DNA from: Pseudoalteromonas neustonica
GTDB lineage: Bacteria; Pseudomonadota; Gammaproteobacteria; Enterobacterales; Alteromonadaceae
Length of the DNA stretch: 64,000 nucleotides
Assembly (NCBI RefSeq): GCF_001653135.1
Contig: NZ_BDDS01000002.1
Span: forward strand, 1 to 64,000
Direction: 5' to 3'
In this document: positions 18,023-26,968 of the stretch, in pieces
Numbering within the stretch: position 1 is the stretch's first letter
Layout of the letters: each line of letters starts with the position of its first letter
Notes under the pieces: model-generated
Seen by the model: only the letters and a program-made list of their open reading frames with translations
Told to the model about the DNA's origin: nothing
The model's database searches: none
Made by a program: the position numbers and the translations under genes

Positions 18023-18601
18023 TTATTTAATGGCATTGAAAATATCATCTGCAAGTAATGCTAATGCATCGGCATCGCGATTAGTTAAAGCATAAGTTCT
18101 TAATCCGTATAAACTCATTGCAAAAAAACGTGCAAGTTGTTGAGCGCTTCGCACATTTTGGATCTCATTTTGACTTTTTGCACGAGAAAATTGCTGGGTA
18201 AGGGCATTTTCATAAGCATTTAAATTGGCACTAAGTACCTCATTAATTTGTGCATCTTGACCTTCAACTTCGCTAATGCTTTTAGTGAGCAAGCAAACTT
18301 TCATGGCATCGCCAGTGATACATTCGCTGACGATAGAGTCTATATAGCATCTTAAATTGGGTAATACCGGTTGGGTAGGGCAAAAAAGCGCGGTAAATTG
18401 TTCGTTACGATCGGTTTGGTATTGTTCAATTGCAGCTAAAAAAATGCCTTTTTTATTACCAAACGCAGCATACAATGAGCCCGGATGCAGTAATGTTACC
18501 TGGGTTAACTTTTGCATACTGGTTTTGGCATAGCCAAATTGCATAAATGCAAGCATGGCTTGACGCAATACAAATTCGCGGTCAAATTCGGCGACTCTCA
18601 T
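18023..18601 (-). CDS. TetR-family repressor divergent from an old yellow enzyme
   Basis: The 192 residues start at ATG 18601 behind GAGAG. The N-terminal HTH (FVLRQAMLAFMQFGYAKTSMQKL, then LHPGSLYAAFGNKKGIFLAAI) is typical TetR. The C-terminal ligand domain carries Cys in CYIDSIVSECITGDAMKVCLL, which might sense electrophiles, as NemR does in E. coli. Its position divergent from an ene-reductase gene, with two matching palindromes between them, suggests autoregulation and control of that enzyme. Specific ligand unknown. Confidence 0.88.
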   Translation of the reverse strand: MRVAEFDREFVLRQAMLAFMQFGYAKTSMQKLTQVTLLHPGSLYAAFGNKKGIFLAAIEQYQTDRNEQFTALFCPTQPVLPNLRCYIDSIVSECITGDAMKVCLLTKSISEVEGQDAQINEVLSANLNAYENALTQQFSRAKSQNEIQNVRSAQQLARFFAMSLYGLRTYALTNRDADALALLADDIFNAIK

Positions 18602-18642
18602 GGCACTCTCATTTACTATTAATGAGCATAGTTTACTTAATC

Positions 18643-18658
18643 TTGAACAAATATTCAA
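18643..18658. promoter_or_regulatory. operator site 1 for the TetR regulator
   Basis: TTGAACAAATATTCAA is a 16-bp palindrome with TTGAA/TTCAA ends. It is nearest the repressor gene and has the same length and ends as site 2. Confidence 0.55.
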
Positions 18659-18685
18659 AAAAGGGTTGAATATTTATGTGCACGC

Positions 18686-18715
18686 CCTTATCTTGAATGT
18701 ACACTCAAGATAAGG
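18686..18715. promoter_or_regulatory. operator site 2 (palindrome) before the ene-reductase gene
   Basis: Perfect 11-bp arms CCTTATCTTGA and TCAAGATAAGG surround an 8-base centre. The inner 16 bp (18693-18708) has the same TTGA/TCAA-ended form as site 1. The palindrome ends 10 bp before the start codon of the old yellow enzyme, so a bound repressor would block its expression. Confidence 0.7.
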
Positions 18716-18725
18716 ATTAACAATA

Positions 18726-19769
18726 ATGACGACTGAATTACTGCTTCCGTTTAAACTAAACAGCACAATAGAATTAAAAAACCGTATATTAATGGCGCCA
18801 CTAACGCGTTGTATGGCAGATGAAAACTTAGTACCAACTCAAGCTATGGTTGAATATTACGCACGCCGTGCCGAAGCTGGTTTGATTATCAGCGAGGCGA
18901 CTATTATTCGCCCTGACGCACAAGGCTACCCAAATACACCGGGGTTATTTACAAGTGAACAAATTCAAGGTTGGCAAAAAGTAACTGATGCTGTGCATAC
19001 AAATGGCGGTAAAATTTTTGCTCAGCTTTGGCATGTTGGCCGTGTGGCACATCCGCATTTTTTTGATGGAGAAGTGCTAGCCCCATCTGCAATTGGTATT
19101 GAAGGGTCTGTACCACGAATGCGTGAACTGACGTATCAAACTCCAAAAGCAGCGACGGCTGAAGATATTCAATCATTGATAGCAGATTATGCAAAGGCCG
19201 CTGAAAATGCAGTTGAAGCTGGATTTGACGGTGTAGAGATACATGGTGCGAATGGTTATTTGATTGATCAGTTTTTACATTATGCGGCCAATGAGCGTGA
19301 AGACGAATACGGTCAAACACCAGAGAATATGTCGCGTTTTGCGCTTGACGTTGTTGATGCAGTTATAAGTGCTATAGGGACAGATAAAACGGCATTACGT
19401 TTATCGCCGGGAGCTTACTTTAATATGAGTGAAGATAATCGCGATAAAGCAGTATTTGATTATTTGTTAGCGCAATTAAACACGCGCCAGTTAGCTTATT
19501 TACATGGTGGTATTTTCGACGATAGCATGCGTTTTGCAAGTCTTGAAGATATGACAACATCTGAGTACCTTAGAGCTAATTATAGTGGCACATTGGTTGG
19601 TGTTGGTAGCTATAGCTTCGAGAGTGCAAAAGATGCGATTGAAGAAAATAGATTTGATCTCATCGCAATCGGGCGTCCGTTTATAGCTAATCCAGACTAC
19701 GTCAGTAGGATTTCTCAAGGTAAAGAGTTGGTTGCATATGATGATGCAATGCTAGCAGAACTAATATAA
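18726..19769 (+). CDS. old yellow enzyme family alkene reductase (NemA-like)
   Basis: This 347-residue FMN-dependent TIM barrel reduces activated C=C bonds, nitro groups or N-ethylmaleimide with NAD(P)H. Visible motifs are LKNRILMAPLTRCMAD, AQLWHVGRVAHP, GFDGVEIHGANGYLIDQFLH with NEREDEYG, and IAIGRPFIANPDYV at the FMN phosphate site. The pair HGAN is the substrate-binding motif, and a conserved Tyr follows. It is controlled by the divergent TetR gene. Confidence 0.93.
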   Translation: MTTELLLPFKLNSTIELKNRILMAPLTRCMADENLVPTQAMVEYYARRAEAGLIISEATIIRPDAQGYPNTPGLFTSEQIQGWQKVTDAVHTNGGKIFAQLWHVGRVAHPHFFDGEVLAPSAIGIEGSVPRMRELTYQTPKAATAEDIQSLIADYAKAAENAVEAGFDGVEIHGANGYLIDQFLHYAANEREDEYGQTPENMSRFALDVVDAVISAIGTDKTALRLSPGAYFNMSEDNRDKAVFDYLLAQLNTRQLAYLHGGIFDDSMRFASLEDMTTSEYLRANYSGTLVGVGSYSFESAKDAIEENRFDLIAIGRPFIANPDYVSRISQGKELVAYDDAMLAELI

Positions 19770-19810
19770 ACATTTTGGCGTAACGAAGGTTACGCTACCT
19801 TAATACAAAA

Positions 19811-19839
19811 TGATGATTTTACACGTGTGAAATCAATCA
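19811..19839. repeat. 29-bp near-palindrome centred on ACACGTGT
   Basis: TGATGATTT and AAATCAATCA flank a perfect ACACGTGT centre with few mismatches. It sits between the ene-reductase and the EIIC-EAL gene, about 60 bp before the latter, and is followed by a run of T. It may be an operator for the downstream gene or a terminator-like hairpin for the upstream one. Confidence 0.45.
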
Positions 19840-19900
19840 TTCGCCTTTTTTTTATTAAATACTTTATACTCTCTTTAATAACCAGTTTAGAGAACGTAAA

Positions 19901-21928
19901 TTGTTGGCTATAAAGCACATTAATGGCGTATTTACGCAGTTTGCTCATTCACGCTATATATTATCATTGCGCGAAGCGTTTATTGCGTTGCTCCCATATT
20001 TTGTGTGTTCTGCATTAGCCATTTTAGTGCTTAATGTTGCGGTAAATTTTTCGTTCATAACATCAGCCGACTTTATCTACAAGACGGTACAGCAAAGCTC
20101 TCTCGTTATTTTAACCTTATTCCCTGTTATGGTTGTTATTTCTGTTGGTTACCATCTTTCTAAAAACCTAGGTAACAGCGCCGTTGTTGGTAGTATATTA
20201 GGACTGGTCACATTTTCCATTCATAGTGATTTTTTAATTTTTTCAGATGGTATTTTTACGGTAGATGGTACAGGTGCCTCAGCTTATGCGGTGTTGGTTC
20301 CTTCATTAAGCAGTTATTTGTTGATGCTAGGGCGTAGGTTTATACCTATGTCATTTTTTGATTTACCACTACTGAGTGAGTTTTTAAAAGAAAAACTGTT
20401 ACTTATTTTACCTTTTGCATTTGCTTTTTTCGCATTATTTTTGATCCTCCCAATCATAGAAAGCGTTGTGCATTACGTCGTAGTATATTTAGTCCCAGTG
20501 GATAGCCAAAGTAGTGTGGCGTTACAACTATTTAACCGAATGCTTATAATACATGGCTTTTGGTTCTTCGGTGTGCATGGTGACAATGTGTATTCTATGA
20601 TGTTTGAACAAACATTTATTAGCAAAGATATTTTCCCAGGCTTGTCGGCACAAACCTTTTACGATACTTTTGTGTTGATTGGTGGCACTGGAGGTTTTAT
20701 AGGATTAATTGTTGCCTCGTTCTTTTTGGCCAAGGGGAGTCATGAAAAGAATATAGCGCGCATATCACTCCCTTTTTCATTGTTTAATTTTTGCGAAATA
20801 ATTTTATTTGCGCTACCAATTTTTTTAAATCCATTGTTACTGATCCCGTTTATTTTAGTCCCTTGTTTTAACTTTGTGGTTAGCTATGCAATGATTTCAG
20901 CGGGCGCGGTGGGTTACCAAGATGTCAGTATTAGCTGGATGACACCCACTATAATCAATGGCAGTATGGTCGGTACAGATTTGGTTGCGCCTATTTTACA
21001 AGTATTTTTAATTATCTGTAACGCATGTATTTATTACCCATTTTTACGTTTAAGCAGTGAGCGAAATAACTACCAATTAGCGTTTAATAAATTGAGTAGT
21101 AAACTTAATATGAGTGAACGCTTTGCGGCTAAATCTGAGCAACGCTTTATAGAGCAGCAACGCCAAAGTAGTGTTTCTTCTGCGCATTTAACACACGTTT
21201 TAAATACCATATCACAGTCACGCTTAGCGCTTTATTATCAGCCTCAAATAGATATACAAACAGGTCATGTAAATGGCTACGAAGGATTATTAAGATTAAT
21301 AAAAAGAGATGGTTCGATCACCGGGCCTTACTTTCTAGATACGCTAGTCGCACATAAACAAACAGACATAATAGACCGTTGGGTGATTGAGCAAGCCCAC
21401 CGAGATTTAATGCAATGGAGCAATGTTGGGTTTAAACCAACAATTAGTATTAACGTTAATCCAGACGTATTAACGAATAAATCTATGATCAATAAAATAT
21501 GTGATTTATTTATCGATTTTCCTGATCAACTAAAAATTGAAATCGTTGAATCTAGCTACTTAACTCAGCAAACACTTGTAACAGAACATATTGAAAAGCT
21601 GAGGGAAAATAATATAGAAACGGTACTTGATGATTTTGGTACAGGTTATTCAAGCTTATCTATGCTTGCTAATCTTCCTGTGAAGCATGTAAAACTAGAT
21701 AGGCAATTTTTATTACAATGTGAGCAACCCGCAGGGCGAGTGTTATATCAACAAGTGACTCAGATATTTGCAAAGCTTGGCTTTTCTGTTGTTGCAGAAG
21801 GGATTGAAACAGAAGCTGAGTTAGCGTGGGTTAAAAGTTTAGGGATCGAAACGGCACAAGGGTGGTTATACGCCCCCGCATTACCTAAAAATGAGGCTCA
21901 GCATTTTGTGCCAAAGCCGATTGAATAG
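19901..21928 (+). CDS. membrane protein fusing a PTS EIIC-like domain to an EAL phosphodiesterase
   Basis: The 675-residue protein has an N-terminal sugar-PTS EIIC-like membrane domain (about 1-370, around ten helices, with HGFWFFGVHGDN as the EIIC signature loop) and a C-terminal EAL domain (about 430-670). EAL residues present include EGLLR (variant of EALLR), NVNPDVL, EIVESS, DDFGTGYSSL, KLDRQF and AEGIET, so c-di-GMP hydrolysis is expected. No EIIA/EIIB partners are nearby, so the EIIC part may be a sensor rather than a transporter. The start is TTG 19901 with AGAGAA upstream; no suitable ATG exists. The TAG stop is completed by the first base of a MITE. Confidence 0.85.
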   Translation: MLAIKHINGVFTQFAHSRYILSLREAFIALLPYFVCSALAILVLNVAVNFSFITSADFIYKTVQQSSLVILTLFPVMVVISVGYHLSKNLGNSAVVGSILGLVTFSIHSDFLIFSDGIFTVDGTGASAYAVLVPSLSSYLLMLGRRFIPMSFFDLPLLSEFLKEKLLLILPFAFAFFALFLILPIIESVVHYVVVYLVPVDSQSSVALQLFNRMLIIHGFWFFGVHGDNVYSMMFEQTFISKDIFPGLSAQTFYDTFVLIGGTGGFIGLIVASFFLAKGSHEKNIARISLPFSLFNFCEIILFALPIFLNPLLLIPFILVPCFNFVVSYAMISAGAVGYQDVSISWMTPTIINGSMVGTDLVAPILQVFLIICNACIYYPFLRLSSERNNYQLAFNKLSSKLNMSERFAAKSEQRFIEQQRQSSVSSAHLTHVLNTISQSRLALYYQPQIDIQTGHVNGYEGLLRLIKRDGSITGPYFLDTLVAHKQTDIIDRWVIEQAHRDLMQWSNVGFKPTISINVNPDVLTNKSMINKICDLFIDFPDQLKIEIVESSYLTQQTLVTEHIEKLRENNIETVLDDFGTGYSSLSMLANLPVKHVKLDRQFLLQCEQPAGRVLYQQVTQIFAKLGFSVVAEGIETEAELAWVKSLGIETAQGWLYAPALPKNEAQHFVPKPIE

Positions 21929-22063
21929 GGCGTGTTTATTTTTGAAGTAGAATTTCAGCTCTGTGTTTGGTTTTTACTTAAGCAACTTGATTGTAAACTT
22001 TACGCTACGATGCAATCGCTCCTAGATTGAAGCAGTTTTAAGAATTAAAGCTCAAAACGCCCC
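21928..22063 (-). mobile_element. MITE-A copy 2, diverged, inverted orientation
   Basis: It begins TAGGGCGTGTTTA at the stop codon of the EIIC-EAL gene and ends near a GGGCGTTTT-type inverted end. On the minus strand its interior aligns with copy 1 through CTAGGAGCGATT and CTTAAGTAAAAACC. It is shorter and clearly older than the other copies. The right boundary is approximate. Confidence 0.5.
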
Positions 22064-22193
22064 ACCTTCTTTATTTATGCCATAAATAAGACACACTAGT
22101 TTCATTTTTTCGTAAGATAAACGCCCCTTTTTTGTCATCAAGCATCGCCATACTGTTCCCGCATACACAATAACAATTGCAAATGGGACAATA

Positions 22194-24563
22194 ATGCGCA
22201 CTCTTACTAAAAAAACATCTCTTAGCTTGGCACTTGCTTTAGCTTTTTCTTCAATGGGTTATGCAAATGAGGCTGAGATTGAAGAGATCACCGTCGTCGC
22301 AAAACCGACCAGTTATGCCAATAATGTAATTGAACCTGCTATGCTAGAGCAGCAAAGCTCAGTATCAAGCGTTTTGTCAGTGATTGATAATTTGCCGGGG
22401 ATCAGCATTAACGAAGGCGATGCATTCGGTGGTGATGATTGGTCAACCACGATCACAATGCGTGGCTTTAGTATTGACGGCAACCAACAACAATTGGGTA
22501 TGACGATTGATGGTATTCCAAATGGTGGGTCTAATTATGGTGGTGGTGCAAAAGCGAACCGTTACCTTGATAGCGAAAACTTAGCGACAGTAGAAGTCGG
22601 CCAAGGGACGTCAGATATTGCCTCGGCGTCATTAGAAGCGCTAGGCGGTACGTTTAATTTTGTGAGTAAAGATCCAACCCTTGAGCGCAATACGACTTTT
22701 GCTTATACGCAAGGAGATCACAATGCGACGCGCTTTTATATAAAGCATGACACAGGGACCTTGTTCGATAATACCCAAGCTTACGCTAGTTATTCACAAA
22801 CAAATACCAGCCGCTGGATAGGTGATGGCAGCAATGGTGGTAAAGATAACCAGCACGGCGAAATAAAGTTTGTATCAAACTTTTCAGCACTGACAGTGAC
22901 AGGGCGTTTATCTTACGACGATGTAAGTGAAACAAACTATAACAGTGTGAGTTTAAAGCAATTTGCACAGACACCAGATTGGGATCAATTAACGTGGAAT
23001 TGGACCGGTGTGCCGCATTTTGATCAAATGTTTGCAGAAGGTTGGGGCACATTACGTGAAAACACTTTAGGGTATGTAAAGTTTGAATATGCCATTTCAC
23101 CGTCGTCATTACTCACAGTTAGCCCGTATTATCATAAAAACTCGGGACGCGGTGATTGGATCCCGCCTTATTTAACATCCCCTGTTGATACTGATGATAA
23201 GCCAACAACACAAGGCGGTAAAAATGCTGGGTCATACGGTTTTGCAGACAGTCAAGGTAACCCACTCACACCTGATGCAAACTGCAAAGAGACGCTAAGC
23301 TGGCCATGGGATTCAGGCACGGGTTTAAACCCTGCTTGTTATCCAGATACGGCCACACCTGTCATGTCATATCGACACACTCATTACAATAAAGACCGTT
23401 TAGGTCTTACTGCTGATTACAAGTTGACTTTGGGTATGCACGATATTGAAGCCGGTATATGGCTTGAGCAAACTGATCGTGATGAATCGCGTGATTGGCA
23501 TAAAGTGATTGACGCGCGTATTTATCATCATTTTGATAGCACACCTTATTGGACTCAGTATAAAAATACTTTTGAAACAGATACTTTCAAGTGGTACATC
23601 CAAGACGCAATGACGGTGGGTGATTTCACATTTAATATTGGTGCCAAACAATATTTAGTCGAACTGCAGAAGTATGATCATTTTGAAGCAGTACGATCAG
23701 ATAAAATAAACAGCGATTCAGATGTATTATTTAGTGCCGGCGCATTGTATCAACTAAACAATAGCACAGAGTTATTTGCAAGTTTTAGTGAGAATTTCTC
23801 GGCAATTAAAGACGGTGTACTTGAACGTGATGGTTCAACGCTAAATGAAATCAAACCAGAGACGGCCGAGAATATTGATTTTGGTGTGCGTTACAACGCG
23901 GATCGCTTAAGTTTAACTGCAACGGCTTATTCAATCGCATTTGATAATCGTATTACTTTTATAGCACCTGGTAGCGGTAGTGATGGCATCGATTACACAG
24001 TAGGGACGAATGGCTCATACATTAATGTTGGCGGCATTGACTCACAAGGTGTTGAGTTATCTGCAAGCTATATGCTGACAAATGAGTGGAACATTTATAC
24101 CTCTTACACTAGTAATAGCTCAGAATACGCATCGCATGATCCAAGTGCTTATGATGCAAACGGGGTGATCCTTAAAGATGAAGATGGTAATGATGTGTCG
24201 CCAAGCTTTAAAAAAGGGGACGATGTAATTGATTCGCCAAGTGATATGTTTGTAATCTCTACAGACTACTACAGTGGGGATTTTCGTTTTGGTATATCAG
24301 CTAAGTACACAGGGGAACGCTTAGGTGCATTTTTAAATGAGCAAACTCGTGCTCGTAACAACGTTGATGGTTACACAGTACTAGATATCAATGCAGGCTA
24401 TGCGGCAGACGTTAATGCAGGGCCATTTAAATCGATAGATATTGCTTTTGCTGTGACTAACGTGACTGATAAACAGTATTTATCTGGTGGTACAGGTAAT
24501 GGCTCTACGTACTTTATTGGCGCACCGCGAACTGCAGCGCTGACATTTACAGCAACATTTTAA
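22194..24563 (+). CDS. TonB-dependent outer-membrane receptor
   Basis: The 789-residue protein has a signal peptide (1 to about 25), a TonB box-like IEEITVVA at the mature N-terminus, a plug domain (about 45-160, with LPGISINEGD, ITMRGF and GMTIDGIP), and a 22-strand-type barrel ending in aromatic Phe (TAALTFTATF). It imports a ligand across the outer membrane with TonB energy. The two following genes encode exported phosphatase-like enzymes, so the ligand may be a phosphorylated compound such as a nucleotide or phosphoester. That is inference from context. A terminator follows, so the enzymes may be read at a lower level. Confidence 0.92.
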   Translation: MRTLTKKTSLSLALALAFSSMGYANEAEIEEITVVAKPTSYANNVIEPAMLEQQSSVSSVLSVIDNLPGISINEGDAFGGDDWSTTITMRGFSIDGNQQQLGMTIDGIPNGGSNYGGGAKANRYLDSENLATVEVGQGTSDIASASLEALGGTFNFVSKDPTLERNTTFAYTQGDHNATRFYIKHDTGTLFDNTQAYASYSQTNTSRWIGDGSNGGKDNQHGEIKFVSNFSALTVTGRLSYDDVSETNYNSVSLKQFAQTPDWDQLTWNWTGVPHFDQMFAEGWGTLRENTLGYVKFEYAISPSSLLTVSPYYHKNSGRGDWIPPYLTSPVDTDDKPTTQGGKNAGSYGFADSQGNPLTPDANCKETLSWPWDSGTGLNPACYPDTATPVMSYRHTHYNKDRLGLTADYKLTLGMHDIEAGIWLEQTDRDESRDWHKVIDARIYHHFDSTPYWTQYKNTFETDTFKWYIQDAMTVGDFTFNIGAKQYLVELQKYDHFEAVRSDKINSDSDVLFSAGALYQLNNSTELFASFSENFSAIKDGVLERDGSTLNEIKPETAENIDFGVRYNADRLSLTATAYSIAFDNRITFIAPGSGSDGIDYTVGTNGSYINVGGIDSQGVELSASYMLTNEWNIYTSYTSNSSEYASHDPSAYDANGVILKDEDGNDVSPSFKKGDDVIDSPSDMFVISTDYYSGDFRFGISAKYTGERLGAFLNEQTRARNNVDGYTVLDINAGYAADVNAGPFKSIDIAFAVTNVTDKQYLSGGTGNGSTYFIGAPRTAALTFTATF

Positions 24564-24585
24564 TACCTAAATTCAAGATAATAAG

Positions 24586-24607
24586 AAACCCATCAATGAT
24601 GGGTTTT
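24586..24607 (+). terminator. intrinsic terminator between receptor and phosphatase genes
   Basis: AAACCCATC and GATGGGTTT pair around AAT, followed by a short T-run. It lies between the receptor stop and the next start, so partial termination is likely. Confidence 0.65.
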
Positions 24608-24622
24608 TCTATAAGGAATAAT

Positions 24623-25750
24623 ATGAAACGTATCATATCGCTGTATTTGTTCATTGCATGCGTTGTTGTCAGTAAGGGGATCTACGCCAGTGATAATGTC
24701 GTGCTGGTAACGCTTGATGGTGTGCGCTGGCAAGAAGTGTTTAATGGCGCAGATGAAAAGCTCATCAACAATACTGATTTTGTTAAAAACCCAGAGCAAT
24801 TAAATAAAATGTTTTGGCACAAAGAGCCCCGCATTCGCCAAAAATTGTTAATGCCATTCATTACCCAGCAGGTTGCTAAACAAGGGGTGATCATCGGTGA
24901 TAGAAATAATGGCTCGAGGATGTCGGTCGCTAACCCATGGTATTTTTCATACCCTGGGTATAACGAAATTCTAACTGGGAGTGTTGACGAAGAGATCAAC
25001 AGTAACGATAAAGTTGTCAATCCTAATAAAACAATTTTAGAGTTATTACATCACCAACCTAAATATAAAAACAAAACGGCCTTATTTGGTAGCTGGGATG
25101 TATTTCCGTTTATTGTCAATGCAAAGCGCAGTGGTGTTTATGTTAATGCTGGGTTTATGCCAATTGACGATGATTTATTTGCTGACGCAGCCCTATTAAA
25201 TGCGTTACAAAAAGAGATCCCAAGTCCATGGCACAATGTACGATTAGATAGCTTTACGTATCGTTTTGCTAAAGCCTACATGCTGGCTAAAAAACCAAAA
25301 CTATTGGTGATTAGTTTAGGTGAAACGGATGATTTTGCGCACGATGGTCATTATGATCACTATCTAAAATCTGCAAAGCAAAGTGATGCGTTTATACAGG
25401 ATTTATGGCAAACCATTCAGTCAACCCCAGGCTATCAAAACAATACAACGCTTATTATTACCACAGATCATGGTCGTGGCAGTAACGCTAATGATTGGCA
25501 ACATCACAGTTCAAAACAAGCAATGGCGCAATCTGAGCAAGGTAAAAAAGCATTTCCTGAAGGAATTGTTGGTTCAGAACACATTTGGCTTGCAGCCATA
25601 GGCCCAGATATTAAACGCCAAGGGTTATTAAAAACCACAACGCAGCTTAAGCAAAAACAAATAGCAGCCACAATTTTAAAAGTGCTTGGCCAAAACCCGT
25701 ATCGTATAAACCCAACTATGGCAGATGCAATTGATGAGGTATTAAAATGA
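24623..25750 (+). CDS. secreted type I phosphodiesterase/alkaline-phosphatase superfamily enzyme
   Basis: The 375 residues begin with a signal peptide (LYLFIACVVVSKGIYA). The metal and nucleophile motifs of the alkaline phosphatase/nucleotide pyrophosphatase superfamily are visible: VTLDGVRWQEVF (first Asp), SYPGYNEILTG (Ser in the Thr/Ser nucleophile position), GETDDFAHDGHYDHY (Asp/His metal ligands) and TTDHGRG near residue 285. It probably hydrolyses phosphodiesters or phosphomonoesters in the periplasm. ATG 24623 with AAGGA upstream is the start. It overlaps the next gene by 4 bp (ATGA). Confidence 0.8.
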   Translation: MKRIISLYLFIACVVVSKGIYASDNVVLVTLDGVRWQEVFNGADEKLINNTDFVKNPEQLNKMFWHKEPRIRQKLLMPFITQQVAKQGVIIGDRNNGSRMSVANPWYFSYPGYNEILTGSVDEEINSNDKVVNPNKTILELLHHQPKYKNKTALFGSWDVFPFIVNAKRSGVYVNAGFMPIDDDLFADAALLNALQKEIPSPWHNVRLDSFTYRFAKAYMLAKKPKLLVISLGETDDFAHDGHYDHYLKSAKQSDAFIQDLWQTIQSTPGYQNNTTLIITTDHGRGSNANDWQHHSSKQAMAQSEQGKKAFPEGIVGSEHIWLAAIGPDIKRQGLLKTTTQLKQKQIAATILKVLGQNPYRINPTMADAIDEVLK

Positions 25751-26823
25751 AGCAACTAGCTAAGGCGGTTGTGTTGCTGAGTGTATTTATGAGTTTTACA
25801 GTATTGAGTAATACGGCAAAGCTAGTAATGCAAAACACACCACAAAAAATATTGTTTGGTTCGTGTGGGCATCAAGACAAAGACATTCCTATTTTTGATG
25901 CTATTAATAAAGAAGAGGGAGATCTGTTTATTTTTTTAGGTGATAACATTTATGGTGATACTAACGACATGACAGTATTAGCCGATAAATACCAGCGATT
26001 AGGCGCAAAATCAGGGTTTAAAACCTTAACAGCTAAAACGCCGATAATAGCCATGTGGGACGATCATGATTACGGGCAAAATGATGCAGGTAAAGAATAC
26101 CCGCACAAAGAAGCATCTCGTCAAATCATGCTTGATTTTTGGCAAGAGCCAGCAGGTTCAAAACGCCGAACACGCCCTGACGGGATTTATACATCGTATA
26201 TGTACGGCGCAGGGGATCAAACAATTCAGGTTATCATGCCAGATTTACGTTGGAACCGTGATGCGTTAAACCATGTTAGTGAACTTGAATATTACACAAA
26301 GCGTAAATTAGCCAATCAAGGACCTTACAGTCCTTCGACAGTTAAAAATGCATCTATGCTTGGCGAAACACAATGGCAATGGCTTGAGAAGGAGCTAATA
26401 AAGCCCGCGAAGATAAAAATAATAGCCTCAAGTTTGCAGCTTTTACCTGATTTTACAGGGTGGGAGTCATGGGCTAATTTTCCAAACGACCGCGCGCGTT
26501 TATTTACGTTGATTAAAAAGCATAAAGTAAATGGTGTGATCATCATCAGTGGCGACACCCACTGGGGAGAGATATCTCAATATACCGAGCAACTAGATTA
26601 CCCGTTAACTGAAATGACCAGCTCAGGGTTAACAGAAAAATGGAAAGATGTGAGCCCAAATAAACACCGCGTTGGGGATTATACACACGAAGTAAATTAC
26701 GGCGATTTAAGTATTGATTGGCTAAAAGCTGATCCCGTTATTTCGCTGAGCTTAAAAGGTATTGAGGGCAAAGTGATAATGCAAAGTCAATTTTCATTGT
26801 CGAGTATTAGCCCTTATAAATAA
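25747..26823 (+). CDS. PhoD-like exported phosphatase
   Basis: The 358-residue metallophosphatase of the PhoD/calcineurin-like group has a hydrophobic signal segment (1 to about 22), then FGSCGHQD, FIFLGDNIYGD (GD metal motif), MWDDHDYGQND, and GVIIISGDTHWGE for the last His ligand. PhoD enzymes release phosphate from phosphodiesters in the periplasm using Ca/Fe. It is translationally coupled to the preceding phosphodiesterase and probably serves with it and the TonB receptor in organic phosphate use. Confidence 0.87.
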   Translation: MKQLAKAVVLLSVFMSFTVLSNTAKLVMQNTPQKILFGSCGHQDKDIPIFDAINKEEGDLFIFLGDNIYGDTNDMTVLADKYQRLGAKSGFKTLTAKTPIIAMWDDHDYGQNDAGKEYPHKEASRQIMLDFWQEPAGSKRRTRPDGIYTSYMYGAGDQTIQVIMPDLRWNRDALNHVSELEYYTKRKLANQGPYSPSTVKNASMLGETQWQWLEKELIKPAKIKIIASSLQLLPDFTGWESWANFPNDRARLFTLIKKHKVNGVIIISGDTHWGEISQYTEQLDYPLTEMTSSGLTEKWKDVSPNKHRVGDYTHEVNYGDLSIDWLKADPVISLSLKGIEGKVIMQSQFSLSSISPYK

Positions 26824-26830
26824 GTAAGTT

Positions 26831-26859
26831 CGCACAGTGCGACAATGCTCTGTGCGTTT
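26831..26859 (+). terminator. hairpin after the PhoD-like gene
   Basis: CGCACAG and CTGTGCG pair around a 12-base loop and are followed by TTTAAATTT. It is a weak intrinsic terminator candidate. Confidence 0.45.
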
Positions 26860-26968
26860 AAATTTAAAGCTAACCACCTGATTTATTAATGCCAATTTGC
26901 GACAATGGCTACCCCTGTAATTGAAAATATCTTACACTGTTTTTATCTCAAGCAAGGACAGTGTCGCA

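Noticed and set aside
22100..22190. Pho box upstream of the TonB receptor
   Set aside because: Only one half-site (TTGTCAT) is good; the second repeat is poor, so it is not listed as a feature.
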